Origin: Marichromatium bheemlicum
Lineage (GTDB): Bacteria; Pseudomonadota; Gammaproteobacteria; Chromatiales; Chromatiaceae
DNA length: 64,000 bases
Assembly: GCF_012276755.1 (NCBI RefSeq)
Contig: NZ_JAAXKX010000011.1
Span: forward strand, 1 to 64,000
Direction: 5' to 3'
Each line of letters opens with the position of its first letter. Within the stretch, counting starts at the first letter, position 1. A model generated the notes under the pieces. The model searched no databases and was not told the origin of the DNA. It saw only the letters and a list, made by a program, of their open reading frames with translations. A program made the translations under genes and the position numbers. Positions 36,399-45,338 of this stretch are shown here, piece by piece.

Positions 36399-38347
36399 CA
36401 GCCCTCGTCCTCACCGTCGTCGAGTGCCCGCCCCCACAGCCAACCGGCAGCAGGCACCACCAGCGCCTCCGCCTCGACCCGCGCGCCCTGATCATCGTCC
36501 CAACGCAACGCCGACGGCGGGCGCAGCCAGTGCAGGCGGCAGGGCGCTGCGGTAGGGTTGACGACGATCAGCTCCTCACTCCCTCCGCATGACAGGTTGG
36601 CGATCCACAACCGTTCGTCAGCGGCCACCGGGGTCGGACGACGCGCCTCCCAGGCAAGGGCCTCGGTATTGGCGCCGAGCAAGGCTGGCGGCAGCCCGAG
36701 ACCGGCGCGCTGACAACTGAGCATCGCCTCGGCCAGCCAGCGCCGCAGTCGTGCATCGGGTTGCTGCAGACAGCGGTGCCACAGCGCCTCGACCCAGAAG
36801 CCGAGCGCATGGCGACGCTGGGTGCTGTGCTCCCAGAAGGCGCAGAGCGCGCCGGTGCGCAGATAATCGCAACCGGCCTCGATGGCCGCGTCCACGACCG
36901 CCGCCGGGTCATGGCGACGATAGCGGACCAGATCCCAGAGATTGACCGCCTGATAGACGTGGCTGACCCCTGCACGCCCGATGTGACGCTCGATATAGCC
37001 ATTGGGCATGAGCAGCCGCGGATAACGATTCCGCAACCGGTGCAGCCGTGGGATCAACCACTTCCAGGTCAGTCGCTTGAGCGCGCGCAGCGGCAGCGGC
37101 AGCGCCCGGGCCTGGTGCTCGGGCAACAGGGTCAGATCGACCAGGCGATAGATGAGCCCATAGAGCGCGGTGAGCGGCCGGCGGGCCAACAGCGCGCGCA
37201 GCGCCTGGCGCGCCCCCTCGAGGGTGGTCTCGTGGGCTCGGCCGCACCAGCGCTGGCAGCGGGTCAGCGTGATCAGGGCATCGACATGGGTGTTGAGCAC
37301 CAGCATGTTGGTCGGCGACTTGCCGAAGGCCCGCCCCGGCACCCAGGCGAAGGGGGCGGCATCCATCCCTGCGGCTGACAGCTCCAGCGAATCGTGCAGC
37401 AGCCAGGTCCCCAGCGCGGTGCGATCGCTCAGGCCGACGGCGAATTGGGCCGCCCGACACAGCGCCGCGACCAACTGCGGATCATCGCGACGTTCGAGTT
37501 CGGTCGCCAACAGCTGCATCCCACCGCAGTGCAACCGCATGTGCGCCTCCATCTCGGCACTCCACTCACCGTGATACCAGCCCCCATCGGCGCCCTGGCG
37601 CTCGAGCAGTGCGCGGACCAGCTGTTGCCGGAACCAGGGATAGAAGGGATTGTCGGTGGCCAGCTCGAGACCGGCGAGGATCAGATAGAGGGCATAGGCC
37701 TCGAGTTCGTCGGGGATCTTCCAGCCACGAGGCCAAGAGAACAGATTGCAATAGCACCAGCCATGGATCAGGTTGCGATAGAGATCGGCGGGGGCGCGAT
37801 AGCTGGTGTGCGAGCCATAGAGGAAGCGCGGTTGCCGCTCGATCGGGAGCGGCCGGGTCAGTGCTGCGCGCAACCGCGCCCGCGCACCATCGAGACGCCA
37901 GAGCAGCAGATCGGCACAGTAGCCGGCCGGCACTCCCAACGACAGCCGCAGGCCCTCGCCATCGAGTGCGAACCCCTGCAACGCCAGTGTCGCCTCCTCG
38001 AGGATGCGTCCCTGGGCATCGAGCCGCCGCGCCATCGGCCACAGCGGCACCCAGTAATCGGCCGCCGCCGGGGTCGCGCCGCGCAGCACCCAGCCCCCGG
38101 CCTCACAGCGCTCGATCGCCTCCACCCCGGCAAGGTGCAGCTCCAATCGACGCGCCCCCGCCGCCGGTTCGAGGCGCAGGCTTGCACAACGTGCGAGATC
38201 GTCCTCAAAGGTATCGAGCAGCAGCGCTTGGCCTGCCTGCGGACAGGAACGCACCCGCCCCGGCTCGGCCGCGCTCGCCCCCACCAACAGTGCAGCCACA
38301 TCGATCACGAGTGCCGCTTCAGCCATGTCCGACGTCGGTTGTGTCAT
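36398..38347 (-). CDS. Large alpha/alpha-toroid-like protein of unknown function
   Basis: About 649 residues, no signal peptide. The N-terminal 180 residues look beta-rich; the central part has repeated Trp/His/Tyr-rich helices (LYRNLIHGWCYCNLFSWPRGW, DGGWYHGEWSAEMEAHMRLHCGG, GYIERHIGRAGVSHVYQAVNLWDL) typical of alpha/alpha-barrel proteins such as heparinase-like or glucuronate-epimerase-like enzymes; the C-terminal 70 residues look like a beta-sandwich. A lyase or epimerase acting on uronic acids is a guess only. Start could be ATG 38347 (GAGG nine bases upstream) or an overlapping GTG six bases earlier. Lies between WbsX and a sulfotransferase gene. Confidence 0.6.
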   Translation of the reverse strand: MTQPTSDMAEAALVIDVAALLVGASAAEPGRVRSCPQAGQALLLDTFEDDLARCASLRLEPAAGARRLELHLAGVEAIERCEAGGWVLRGATPAAADYWVPLWPMARRLDAQGRILEEATLALQGFALDGEGLRLSLGVPAGYCADLLLWRLDGARARLRAALTRPLPIERQPRFLYGSHTSYRAPADLYRNLIHGWCYCNLFSWPRGWKIPDELEAYALYLILAGLELATDNPFYPWFRQQLVRALLERQGADGGWYHGEWSAEMEAHMRLHCGGMQLLATELERRDDPQLVAALCRAAQFAVGLSDRTALGTWLLHDSLELSAAGMDAAPFAWVPGRAFGKSPTNMLVLNTHVDALITLTRCQRWCGRAHETTLEGARQALRALLARRPLTALYGLIYRLVDLTLLPEHQARALPLPLRALKRLTWKWLIPRLHRLRNRYPRLLMPNGYIERHIGRAGVSHVYQAVNLWDLVRYRRHDPAAVVDAAIEAGCDYLRTGALCAFWEHSTQRRHALGFWVEALWHRCLQQPDARLRRWLAEAMLSCQRAGLGLPPALLGANTEALAWEARRPTPVAADERLWIANLSCGGSEELIVVNPTAAPCRLHWLRPPSALRWDDDQGARVEAEALVVPAAGWLWGRALDDGEDEG

Positions 38348-38349
38348 GC

Positions 38350-39282
38350 TCACGCGCCTCGTTCATCGGTGCCAGCGACCTCGTCCGGGGCGAAGTCCGG
38401 CCAGGGCGGATTGACCCCAAACCGGCGGCGCAACCACGCGACATCCGCGGCAAAGTGCTCGGCCAAGACCGCCCGCACCTCGGGCGAGAGCGCGTCGGCG
38501 GCCACCGGGCGGATGTTGAGTTCGGTATGCGTCCAGAAGATCAGCTGGCTGAAGCGCGCCTGACTGATCACCCGCAGGCGGCGCAAGCGCCGCAACAGCG
38601 AGCGTGCCCAGCGATCCAACCCGGGCAGGATCTTGTCGCCGGTGACGTTGTAGCGCTGCTCCAGGTTCGGCGGCACGAACCCAGTGTCGGCGCCGACGAA
38701 GGCATAGAGCCCCTGGAGTACCGCCGCCGGATCGCGCTCCAGCTCCTCGGTGAAGACCACGCGAATCTGCTCGCTGGGGAAGTCCTCGAGATAGCCGCCC
38801 AGGATCCGCGCGTACTCGCCGAAGCGCACATAGTTGTGGTTCTCGTCCACGGTGTCCGAACGATCGGCGATATCCGCCGCCACCGCCGAGGCGAAGTCAC
38901 GCGACTCACGACCGCGCATGCAGCTCATGCGGTAATGGGAATAGGCCCGATCGATGGGGTTACGGAGGATCGCGATCAGCCTCACCTGCGGCAGGGTGTC
39001 GCGGATCCGCCGCGAGGTCTGCGGATACATCATGTAGTGCGTCGAGGCCTCGCCCTTGATACAGGGCGCGGCGGCCGCAGCGAAGAAGGTCTGATACATC
39101 CAACCATAACCGCGTCGATAGCGTTGTGGATCGCTGAAGAACTCGAGTTCCTTACCACCGGGGACGAAGATCTCGGGGTGCTCGTCGAGATACCGCGCCA
39201 GCGAGGTAGTGGCCGACTTCTGGGCACCGATGATCAGGAAGTCCAGCGGATGGGTGACGGGGGTCGGGGGCGACGCATTCAT
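38350..39282 (-). CDS. PAPS-dependent sulfotransferase
   Basis: About 310 residues. FLIIGAQKSATTSLARYL is the 5'-phosphosulfate loop with Lys at the usual catalytic position; LIAILRNPIDRAYSHYRMS is the 3'-phosphate-binding segment; VVFTEELERDPAAVLQGLYAFVG follows as in heparan-sulfate-type sulfotransferases. Expected to sulfate the EPS. The start follows from the domain beginning right after MNASPP; upstream in-frame sequence runs into the ABC transporter gene. Separated from the ATPase gene by 67 bases, the largest gap of this operon. Confidence 0.9.
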   Translation of the reverse strand: MNASPPTPVTHPLDFLIIGAQKSATTSLARYLDEHPEIFVPGGKELEFFSDPQRYRRGYGWMYQTFFAAAAAPCIKGEASTHYMMYPQTSRRIRDTLPQVRLIAILRNPIDRAYSHYRMSCMRGRESRDFASAVAADIADRSDTVDENHNYVRFGEYARILGGYLEDFPSEQIRVVFTEELERDPAAVLQGLYAFVGADTGFVPPNLEQRYNVTGDKILPGLDRWARSLLRRLRRLRVISQARFSQLIFWTHTELNIRPVAADALSPEVRAVLAEHFAADVAWLRRRFGVNPPWPDFAPDEVAGTDERGA

Positions 39283-39349
39283 GGACGAGGGCCTATTGCG
39301 CAGGTGCTGGGGTCGAGAACGCCGAGGCGGCCGAGGCGCTGGCAAGACA

Positions 39350-40597
39350 TCACCCCCGCTCCTCGAACGACTGCTCGTTGACCACCCAGGCGGTCGGGAG
39401 GTGGAGGTTGCGCAACGGTGGACGATGCGCCTCATCGGCCGGTGGCGTGACCTGGAAGACGGCCAGCGTCTCACCGGCCAGCACCATGCGCCCGCTACCG
39501 TCGAAGACGGCGAGGCGAACGCAGTACGTACCAGCGACCATGGGGAAAGACGGGATCAGACAGTCGATCTCGTTGACCCCGAGGCGCAGCTGCGGCGGGT
39601 GCTCCAGGGTCGCGGTCGAACCAGCGGTCAGGTAGAAGAAATCGGTGGTATGGGTCCCGACCACGATCTCCGGGTCGGGTAGCGCCTGATTGAGCTCTAA
39701 GCGCACCCTGACACGCAGTGGGTCGCCACTGCGGACCTGATCGATCGCGACGCCAGCGGCGTCGACCAGACCGACCTCCAGCAGATCGATCTCGCCGGAG
39801 GAGCGGACCTTACCGTTGAGGCGCGCGGCATCGAGCTGATGGTCCTGGATCTTCTTGTTGCTCTGGGCGTAGAAGCGCTCGGCGACCTGCAGCGGTTCAC
39901 CGTCGGCGACCACGCGGCCCTGATCGAGCATCATCACCCGGTCGCACATCCGCACCACCTGGCGGATGTTGTGACTCACCAGCAAGACGGTGTGCCCGCG
40001 ATGCTTGATGAACGACTCCATGCGGTCGAAACACTTGCGCTGGAAGGCGAGATCGCCGACGGCGAGGACCTCGTCGACGATGAGGATCTCGGCCTCGACC
40101 GAGGTGGCGACCGCGAACGCCAGCTTGACCTTCATCCCCGAGCTGTAGCGCTTGACCGGGGTATCGATGAAGGGGGCCATCTCGGCGAATTCGACGATGT
40201 CGTCGAATTGACGATCGACCTCGCGGCGGGAGAGCCCGAGGATCGCACCGTTGAGATAGACGTTCTCGCGCCCGGTCAGCTCGGGGACGAACCCGGCCCC
40301 GACCTCGATCAGCGGCGCCACCCGACCGGCGATGCGGATCCGCCCCGCCGAGGGCGCGGTGATGTTGGAGATGAGCTTCAGCAGGGTGCTCTTGCCGGCA
40401 CCATTGTGACCGATGATCCCCACCACCTCACCGGCCTCGATGGTGAAGGAGACATCGTCGAGGGCGCGAAACATCGGCGGTGGCGGCGCTCTGCGCCCGG
40501 CCAGACGACCGAGCTGATGGCGGATCGAGCCACCCAGCCCCTGGAGCTGACCGAGCCTAAATTCCTTGGTGAGGTGTTCGATCGTGATGATGCTCAT
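39350..40597 (-). CDS. ABC transporter ATPase, Wzt type, for polysaccharide export
   Basis: 415 residues. The nucleotide-binding domain has Walker A GHNGAGKST (63-71), signature YSSGMKVKLAFAVA, Walker B ILIVDEVLAVGD and switch His in LLVSHN. After residue 250 comes a beta-rich extension (SGEIDLLEVGLVDAAGVAIDQVRSGDPLRVRVRLEL... FYLTAG) like the Wzt C-terminal domain, which recognises the terminal modification of the polymer. It pairs with the permease three bases upstream. An ABC-dependent exporter normally handles chain-terminated polysaccharide, relevant to the sulfotransferases nearby. Confidence 0.93.
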   Translation of the reverse strand: MSIITIEHLTKEFRLGQLQGLGGSIRHQLGRLAGRRAPPPPMFRALDDVSFTIEAGEVVGIIGHNGAGKSTLLKLISNITAPSAGRIRIAGRVAPLIEVGAGFVPELTGRENVYLNGAILGLSRREVDRQFDDIVEFAEMAPFIDTPVKRYSSGMKVKLAFAVATSVEAEILIVDEVLAVGDLAFQRKCFDRMESFIKHRGHTVLLVSHNIRQVVRMCDRVMMLDQGRVVADGEPLQVAERFYAQSNKKIQDHQLDAARLNGKVRSSGEIDLLEVGLVDAAGVAIDQVRSGDPLRVRVRLELNQALPDPEIVVGTHTTDFFYLTAGSTATLEHPPQLRLGVNEIDCLIPSFPMVAGTYCVRLAVFDGSGRMVLAGETLAVFQVTPPADEAHRPPLRNLHLPTAWVVNEQSFEERG

Positions 40598-40600
40598 GAC

Positions 40601-41416
40601 TCAGATCACATCCGCGAAACGCGTCTCCGCAGCCTTGAAGAAGCGATAGGAGATCGGCAAGAGGACGACCGTCACCAGCATACCCGGCCACAGACTCGAC
40701 AGGTCCGGTGACTGACCGTAGAGCATGGTCCGCTGAAACGCGTCGATGATGCCGGCCAGGGGATTGAGGGTATAGATGAAATACAGCATCTCGGAGAGCG
40801 AGCCTGCGGCCTGGTCCTCGAGCAACCGCGACTGCACCAGCGCCAGCGGATAGATCACCGGCGAGATATACATGGCGATCTGCAACAACACCGGAATGGC
40901 GACACCAACATCGCGGTAATAGACATTGATCGCCGAACCGACCAGGCTGAACACCAGCGACACGATCAAGGTATAGAAGATGATCAACGGCACCCACACC
41001 ACCTGCCATGTCGGCGCGACCTGATAGAAGATCATCAGCCCGGCGAGGATGAAGAAACTAATGAACAATTCGGCAAGCTTGGTCAAGGTCGCGGTGATCG
41101 GAAAGATCTCGCGCGGGAAGTAGATCTTGCGGATCAGCGAGGCATTACCGACGACGCTGTTGACCCCCTCGGAGGCGGACTCCTGGAAGAAGATCCACGG
41201 CATCAGTGCGGCAAAGGCGAGGATCGGATAAGGCATGCCCCCGGTCTCGATACCCACGAAGGCCTTCACCACACTGAAGATCAACATCATCAACAAGGGC
41301 TTCAGCACCGCCCAAGACAACCCTAGATAGGCTTGCTTGTAGCGGACCAGGATATTCTTCCACGCCAGCGTCACCATCAGCTCGCGATAGGCCAGCAGCT
41401 CTCTCATCACCGCCAT
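40601..41416 (-). CDS. ABC-2 type polysaccharide export permease (Wzm-like)
   Basis: 271 residues with six membrane helices and the ABC-2 pattern: AWKNILVRYKQAYLGLSWAVLKPLLMMLIFSVV, NASLIRKIYFPREIFPI and ISPVIYPLALV. Forms the membrane channel with the following Wzt-like ATPase. I prefer the ATG preceded by AAGGAACC; a TTG start overlapping the upstream stop is in frame but adds a non-helical tail of 17 residues. Confidence 0.92.
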   Translation of the reverse strand: MAVMRELLAYRELMVTLAWKNILVRYKQAYLGLSWAVLKPLLMMLIFSVVKAFVGIETGGMPYPILAFAALMPWIFFQESASEGVNSVVGNASLIRKIYFPREIFPITATLTKLAELFISFFILAGLMIFYQVAPTWQVVWVPLIIFYTLIVSLVFSLVGSAINVYYRDVGVAIPVLLQIAMYISPVIYPLALVQSRLLEDQAAGSLSEMLYFIYTLNPLAGIIDAFQRTMLYGQSPDLSSLWPGMLVTVVLLPISYRFFKAAETRFADVI

Positions 41417-41463
41417 CGATTCGGTTCCTTGCGCCGTGCGACCGCCATCACTCGGGCCCCTCC

Positions 41464-41886
41464 TCAATTCGTCTTCATCATCTCTGCCATCGACTTGTAG
41501 ACACCCGCCTGCTGATAGAGCACGAAGGATGTCGGCCAGCGCTTGATCACATAGTTGAACTCACTGATCGCACGGCTCAACAAGGCATTGCGCGTATCGC
41601 TCTGCAGGGCCGCGTTGGCGCGATTGAAGTAGACCATGCCATTGCAGTAGTGATGGATATGAGTGAAGAGGTCCTTGCCCATGGCCCCGATCCACTGGTC
41701 CATCTGTGCCCGGTCGCGATTGAGGCGCGCCTGACAGTAAGGCGGCAGGGCCGCGATCTCCAGGGCCGTGGGCTTGGCATTGACCCCCTGGGCCGAGGCC
41801 GACGTCAGTGGCCCACCCAGCAGCCCCGCCAGCGACACCAGCATGCAGGCCAGTCGTCCCCGGCCCGACCTCATCGTCTCAAGCAT
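41464..41886 (-). CDS. Small secreted protein of unknown function in the EPS operon
   Basis: About 140 residues with a signal peptide (LACMLVSLAGLLGGPLTSASAQG) and a mature helical part: PPYCQARLNRDRAQMDQWIGAMGKDLFTHIHHYCNGMVYFNRANAAL, then LSRAISEFNYVIKRWPTSFVLYQQAGVYKSMAEMM, which resembles one to two TPR-like helix pairs. Two cysteines (in PPYC and HHYC) could pair. GGGAGG seven bases ahead of the ATG fixes the start, which overlaps the formyltransferase stop by 8 bases. Probably a periplasmic accessory of polymer export; no family recognised. Confidence 0.7.
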   Translation of the reverse strand: MLETMRSGRGRLACMLVSLAGLLGGPLTSASAQGVNAKPTALEIAALPPYCQARLNRDRAQMDQWIGAMGKDLFTHIHHYCNGMVYFNRANAALQSDTRNALLSRAISEFNYVIKRWPTSFVLYQQAGVYKSMAEMMKTN

Positions 41887-42700
41887 CCTCACCTCCCTTC
41901 GACTCGTCCCCGGGGAACCACACCAGCCGCGCCGGCAACGCCGGCAGCGACGCGCGCGCCAGGCGTCGCGCCAGCGCGCGCTCGGCCCTCCAGCTGCGAT
42001 CGCGCACCTGATAGAGCCGCCCCCGCCCCGGCTGCACCGCCCCCGACAGGGTACCGGCGCGCCAGCGCGAGAGCGCCTCGCAATAGACCTCGGCGCTGTC
42101 GCGTACCCCACGCCAGAACAGCGTCAACTCGTCGTCGTCGGGACGGACCTCGGGGCTGACATGGGCGATCAGCCGCCCGGTGTCGATCCCCTGGTCGATG
42201 AAGTGCAGGGTGCAGCCGACCTGCTCGGGCTCGCCGTTGTGCAGCGCCCAGAAGGTACAGTCGGCGCCGCGATACTCGGGCGAGAGGCCGCCGTGCAGAT
42301 TGATCAGCGGGTAGCGCTCGAGCAGCGGACCACGGATCAGGCTGGTGCCGAAGACACAGATCAGCTCGGGCGCCAGCCGCTCGGCGAGCGCGAGCAGCGC
42401 CGGGTCGCTGACGCTCGGCACCTCGTGCGCCAGCTCGGGCCGCACGAGCGCCGGGGTGGCCTCGCCGAAGAAGAAGCGTGCCTCGGGATTACCGCTGTAA
42501 CGACGGCGATCGCGCAGCCAGCGCCACACCTTGCGTCCGGCCACCGCCGGGCGCAGGTTGCGCAGCAGCTTCTCGCGCGTCCACTGGGTCGGCGCCTCGT
42601 GGACCACGGCGCAGACCTCGGCGCAGGCGCACAGCCGGTTGGCCAGGTGGAGGTGGCGCGGCGAGCGCCCGCAGAGCACCATGACGCGCGGCCCACTCAT
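41879..42700 (-). CDS. Sugar N-formyltransferase-like protein
   Basis: 273 residues of the formyltransferase fold. The catalytic region LINLHGGLSPEYRGADCTFWALHNGEPEQVGCTLHFIDQGIDTG shows Asn, His and Asp in the positions used by methionyl-tRNA and dTDP-sugar formyltransferases. Too short and too sequence-divergent for Fmt itself. In an EPS cluster the most likely role is transfer of formyl from N10-formyl-THF to an amino sugar. No aminotransferase gene for making such a sugar is seen in the window. Overlaps both neighbours. Confidence 0.83.
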   Translation of the reverse strand: MSGPRVMVLCGRSPRHLHLANRLCACAEVCAVVHEAPTQWTREKLLRNLRPAVAGRKVWRWLRDRRRYSGNPEARFFFGEATPALVRPELAHEVPSVSDPALLALAERLAPELICVFGTSLIRGPLLERYPLINLHGGLSPEYRGADCTFWALHNGEPEQVGCTLHFIDQGIDTGRLIAHVSPEVRPDDDELTLFWRGVRDSAEVYCEALSRWRAGTLSGAVQPGRGRLYQVRDRSWRAERALARRLARASLPALPARLVWFPGDESKGGEDA

Positions 42701-43935
42701 GCCCCGGCCTCCACGGGTGCGCGCTCGGGCAGCGGCGGCACGACCTCGTCGGAGCAGGCCATGATCAGCGCATCGGCGAGGAACTTGGTCGCCCAGTTGG
42801 GGTACTCGAAGCGCGAATAGCGCCCCCAGATCGGCAGCGAGCCGGCCAGCGCGCCGTCGTCCGGGGCGCCGTCACCGCGCAGGCGTTGGTTGCGTACAAG
42901 AAACCCCAGCGAGCGCTCGATCGGTTCGCGCCACGCGCCGACGACCCCGAGCTGCTCGAGCCGCTGCCAGTTGAGCACGATCTGCGCGACTCCGGTCAGA
43001 CAGCTGTAGCGCGCCGCCGGGCGCCAGTCCTCGGCGAAGGCCCCGGCGATCCAACCATCGGCGCGCTGCGCCCGCACCAGCGCCCGCGCCGCACAGGCCG
43101 CCGACTCGACCAGCTCGGGGTCGTCGGCGAGCACCCCGCCCTCGAGCAGGCCGCGCATGGCATAGGCGATGTTGTGGGTGAAGGGCGCCTCACCGCGACG
43201 GAAGGCGTTCTCGCGCCACCAGCCGCTGGGGGTCGCCTGCGAGCGCGCCCAGCGCAGGTTGGCCAGCGCCGCATCGACCAGCCCTGGCTCACCGCTGGCC
43301 AGCCCGGTGCGCAGCAGCGCCCAGGCGGCGCGGGTGTTGTAGACATGGGGGATGGCGTTGTGCACGCTGCGCCGCCAGCAGCCATCGGGGTCCTGACGCG
43401 CGACCATCCAGTGCGCCGCGCGCACCGCCGCGGCGAGACAGTCGTCGCGACCGAGCTGCTGATGACCGGCGAGCAGGCCGTGCATGATCTGTCCGGTGTT
43501 GAAGATCACCGGGGTGCTGCCGGGCTCGCCGAAGTGTCCGGGGAAGGCGCCGTCGGGCAGCTGCAGCCCCAGCTCCCAGTCGAGGATGCGCCCGGCGCGC
43601 GCGGTCAGCTCGGGGCGATCGAGCACCCGCGCGGCGGCGAGCAGGGTCTCGACGATATAGCCGCTGGTCTCGGGATAGCTCGGCAGCCAGCCGTCCTCGA
43701 AGCTCCACCCGGCCGAGACCCCGCCGGCGTCGGCGCACCCGTCGCGACGGTCCTGGGCACGGCACAGCCAGTCGATCGCCGCGCCCAGGTGCGCGCGCCG
43801 CTCACGCGGGGACTGGGCGGCCGGGCGCAACAGATCGGCGGCGATCAGGCGCAGATGGGTCGGGCGCCACAGCCGATAACGCCTGGGCAGCCCCAGCAGG
43901 GTGAGCAGGGACGGACCCTGCGGACGGGACGTCAT
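42697..43935 (-). CDS. Alpha/alpha-toroid protein of unknown function
   Basis: 412 residues with repeating helix pairs of the alpha6/alpha6 type: SAGWSFEDGWLPSYPETSGYIVETLLAAAR, DGAFPGHFGEPGSTPVIFNTGQIMHGLLAG, DGCWRRSVHNAIPHVYNTRAAWALLRTG and APFTHNIAYAMRGLLEG, where QDPDGCW/ADGWI turns resemble QW-like motifs of cyclase or glycosidase toroids. No signal peptide or membrane helix. It could process or bind a polysaccharide. The second such protein of the operon, distinct in sequence from the 649-residue one. Coupled to neighbours by four-base overlaps. Confidence 0.62.
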   Translation of the reverse strand: MTSRPQGPSLLTLLGLPRRYRLWRPTHLRLIAADLLRPAAQSPRERRAHLGAAIDWLCRAQDRRDGCADAGGVSAGWSFEDGWLPSYPETSGYIVETLLAAARVLDRPELTARAGRILDWELGLQLPDGAFPGHFGEPGSTPVIFNTGQIMHGLLAGHQQLGRDDCLAAAVRAAHWMVARQDPDGCWRRSVHNAIPHVYNTRAAWALLRTGLASGEPGLVDAALANLRWARSQATPSGWWRENAFRRGEAPFTHNIAYAMRGLLEGGVLADDPELVESAACAARALVRAQRADGWIAGAFAEDWRPAARYSCLTGVAQIVLNWQRLEQLGVVGAWREPIERSLGFLVRNQRLRGDGAPDDGALAGSLPIWGRYSRFEYPNWATKFLADALIMACSDEVVPPLPERAPVEAGA

Positions 43936-45338
43936 CGACTGGACTCCTCCTTCTCCACGGCCCCACCGAGCGGCGGCGAGACCCGACTGACGACATAGCG
44001 ATGCTTGCCCGAGGCCTCGGGGGCGATCGCCGCGACCTGCTCGATATCGACCCGCACCGCCGCGCCAAGCCGCTCGGCGAAGGCGGCGAAGATGGCCTGG
44101 CGCGAGGTCTCGCGCCAGCGCGCGTTGGTCACCAGCTGGACCTCGATGACATCGAGCGCGTGCTGAATGACCTTGAACTCGGCCACCCCCTCGATCGCGC
44201 GCAGGATGTAGATCACCGCCAGGGCGTGCATCACCGTGCCGTCGGGCTTGACCACGAAGTCGGTCGAGCGCCCCAGCACCGCGTCGATCACGTGCAGCCC
44301 GCGCCCGGCGCGACAGGGCTCGGCGCTCAGCCGCACCCGATCGCCGGTGCGATAGCGGATGAAGGGCTGGGCCTCGGAGCAGAGCCCGGTGATCACCGCC
44401 TCGCCCGCCTCGCCCGGGGCCACCGCGCGCCCGGCGGCGTCGAGCACCTCGAGGATCAGCCCCTCGCTCAACAGCAACAGCTGACCGGCAGGGGTCTGGT
44501 GCGCGGTGAAGCCGATGTCGCGACTACCGAACTCGTTGGCCACCGCCACGCCGAACACGTCGCGTATAATATCACGCTGGTAAGGATAGAGTGGTTCACC
44601 AGTGGTACAGACCACCCGCAGGGCGCGCAACCGGGGGATGCGACGCCGCACCCGGGCGTGCTCGGCGAGCAACGCCAGGCTGCTGGCATAGCCGTAGAGA
44701 CACACCGGATCGAAGCGCTCGAGGACACGCAGATAGTGGTCCATGTTGGCGGCCGACATGGCAAAGGCGTCGAGCACCAGCTGATTGAGCAGACGATCGC
44801 GCAGCCGCTTGATGTGATCGGTGCGCGAGAGCTCGACCGGCGCCCCCCAGAGATAGACCTCGGGGTCGCCGACCTCCACCCCCCACCAGCGTCGCGCCCG
44901 CATCCGCCCCGCAGCGTCGGCGGCCTGACGCGCGCGACCGAACACGAAACGCAGTGGCGCGCCACTCGACCCACCGGTGTTGTAGGGCTGAGCCCCGCCC
45001 GGCACCCCGACCCAGCGCATCCGCTCGCCGGCGAGCTGGGCGTCGCGCTTGTCCATTGTCGGGATGCGCGCGAGGTCATCGGGGGCGAGCTCGGTGGTGG
45101 CATCGACCGCACCGAGGCCGACAGCCGCCAACCGCTCGGCGTGCCAGGGACAGTGGGCGTTGGCGATCCCGAGCAGGCGCGCGAGCCGGCGCCGCTGCAA
45201 GCCCTCGATGGCCTCGCGCGACAACCACTGGCTCTGCTCCAGCTCATCGAGCATGGCGAAGGTCTGGCGTCCCAGCAGCCGCTCCTGGAGCGGATAGACC
45301 AGTCGGCGCGAGAGGGTGGCGGGGGTCTTGATCATCAC
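43932..45338 (-). CDS. CapK/PaaK-like adenylate-forming enzyme
   Basis: 468 residues of the CapK/phenylacetate-CoA ligase-like branch of the ANL superfamily: YNTGGSSGAPLRFVFGRARQAADA is the phosphate-binding loop, LRVVCTTGEPLYPYQRD and NEFGSRDIGFTAHQ flank the acid-binding pocket, and FIRYRTGDRVRLSA is the hinge motif. CapK homologues are common in capsule and EPS clusters, presumably activating a carboxylic acid for attachment to the polymer; the substrate is not known. GTG/ATG doublet at the start overlaps the glycosyltransferase stop. Confidence 0.88.
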   Translation of the reverse strand: MMIKTPATLSRRLVYPLQERLLGRQTFAMLDELEQSQWLSREAIEGLQRRRLARLLGIANAHCPWHAERLAAVGLGAVDATTELAPDDLARIPTMDKRDAQLAGERMRWVGVPGGAQPYNTGGSSGAPLRFVFGRARQAADAAGRMRARRWWGVEVGDPEVYLWGAPVELSRTDHIKRLRDRLLNQLVLDAFAMSAANMDHYLRVLERFDPVCLYGYASSLALLAEHARVRRRIPRLRALRVVCTTGEPLYPYQRDIIRDVFGVAVANEFGSRDIGFTAHQTPAGQLLLLSEGLILEVLDAAGRAVAPGEAGEAVITGLCSEAQPFIRYRTGDRVRLSAEPCRAGRGLHVIDAVLGRSTDFVVKPDGTVMHALAVIYILRAIEGVAEFKVIQHALDVIEVQLVTNARWRETSRQAIFAAFAERLGAAVRVDIEQVAAIAPEASGKHRYVVSRVSPPLGGAVEKEESSR

